Shown here: piece after piece, positions 5,727 through 5,906 of the stretch
Numbering within the stretch: the stretch's first letter is position 1
Layout of the letters: every line of letters starts with the position of its first letter
Source: an uncultured Pseudomonadota bacterium
Lineage (GTDB): Bacteria > Myxococcota_A > UBA796 > UBA9615
NCBI GenBank assembly: GCA_937907595.1
Contig: CALCXL010000519.1
Location: forward strand, 1 to 5,906
Length of the DNA: 5,906 bases
Reading direction: 5' to 3'
The notes under the pieces: generated by a model
What the model saw: the letters and a program-made list of their open reading frames with translations, nothing else
What the model was told of the DNA's origin: nothing
The model's database searches: none
Position numbers and translations under genes: made by a program

Positions 5727-5906
5727 GGCGGGCCGGCTGGCTCGTGCTCGCGGCGCTGCTGTGGTCCACGCCCCTGGTCGCGGCGGATCGGGACGCGGCG
5801 CTGGACAAGGTCTACGAGGCGGCGGACGCGATCGACGCGGCGCGGGCGGAGTTGGACTCCGGGCGGGAGGGCGAGGCGGTGCGCCTGCTCGCCGACGCCG
5901 AGGGCC
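5723..5906 (+). CDS. N-terminal part of an exported, helix-rich protein (3' end outside window)
   Basis: ATG 5723-5725 overlaps the TGA of the preceding lipoprotein gene, and the frame stays open to the window edge, giving 61 complete codons. Residues 1-21 look like a Sec signal peptide: MRR, a hydrophobic core, then STPLVAA with likely cleavage before Asp22. There is no lipobox cysteine. The visible mature part is Ala-, Glu- and Asp-rich and predicted helical (ALDKVYEAADAIDAARAEL, then a loop SGREGE and a second helix AVRLLADAEG). The helix-turn-helix spacing could be the start of a TPR-like or coiled-coil repeat, but too little is present to say. Codon use matches its neighbours. The ATGA overlap and the GGAG at 5711 imply translation coupled to the lipoprotein, so the products probably act in the same envelope compartment. 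Confidence 0.75.
   Translation, partial: MRRAGWLVLAALLWSTPLVAADRDAALDKVYEAADAIDAARAELDSGREGEAVRLLADAEG

Overview
The window is very GC-rich, with G or C at nearly every third codon position. It encodes exported proteins of a style common in Myxococcota and related former deltaproteobacterial lineages: lipoproteins built from Ig/PKD-like repeats, a lamin-tail domain, Asp/Cys-rich MopE-type repeats and a NGCEC cysteine module. This taxonomic reading is inferred from protein style; no phylogenetic marker gene is present.

Layout, left to right. Positions 1-212 (+) hold the 3' end of an unrecognised gene. It converges on a minus-strand pair: a 241-residue polytopic membrane protein (252-977) and, upstream of it in the same transcription direction with a 32-bp gap, a 971-residue lipoprotein (1010-3925). 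A 73-bp intergenic segment (3926-3998) separates that lipoprotein from a divergent 575-residue lipoprotein (3999-5726, +). The latter overlaps by four bases (ATGA) the start of a further exported protein, which runs off the window at 5906.

The two divergent lipoproteins are the heart of the window. Both have a lipobox, both carry MopE-type repeats (two copies in one, seven in the other), and both end in a homologous C-terminal module of about 170-180 residues with exactly ten cysteines that pair one to one. They differ in front: the minus-strand protein carries five Ig/PKD-like domains and a lamin-tail domain, while the plus-strand protein is almost wholly an Asp-rich repeat rod. I infer a paralogous pair of cell-envelope proteins, probably stabilised by disulfides and binding divalent cations, possibly expressed from a shared divergent promoter region. 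The membrane protein and the ATGA-coupled protein would be co-expressed with one or the other. No enzyme, mobile element, CRISPR array, tRNA or rRNA is visible.

Many long reading frames on the opposite strands are open only because high-GC, Asp/Gly-rich coding sequence rarely gives stop codons in antisense; I do not treat them as genes.
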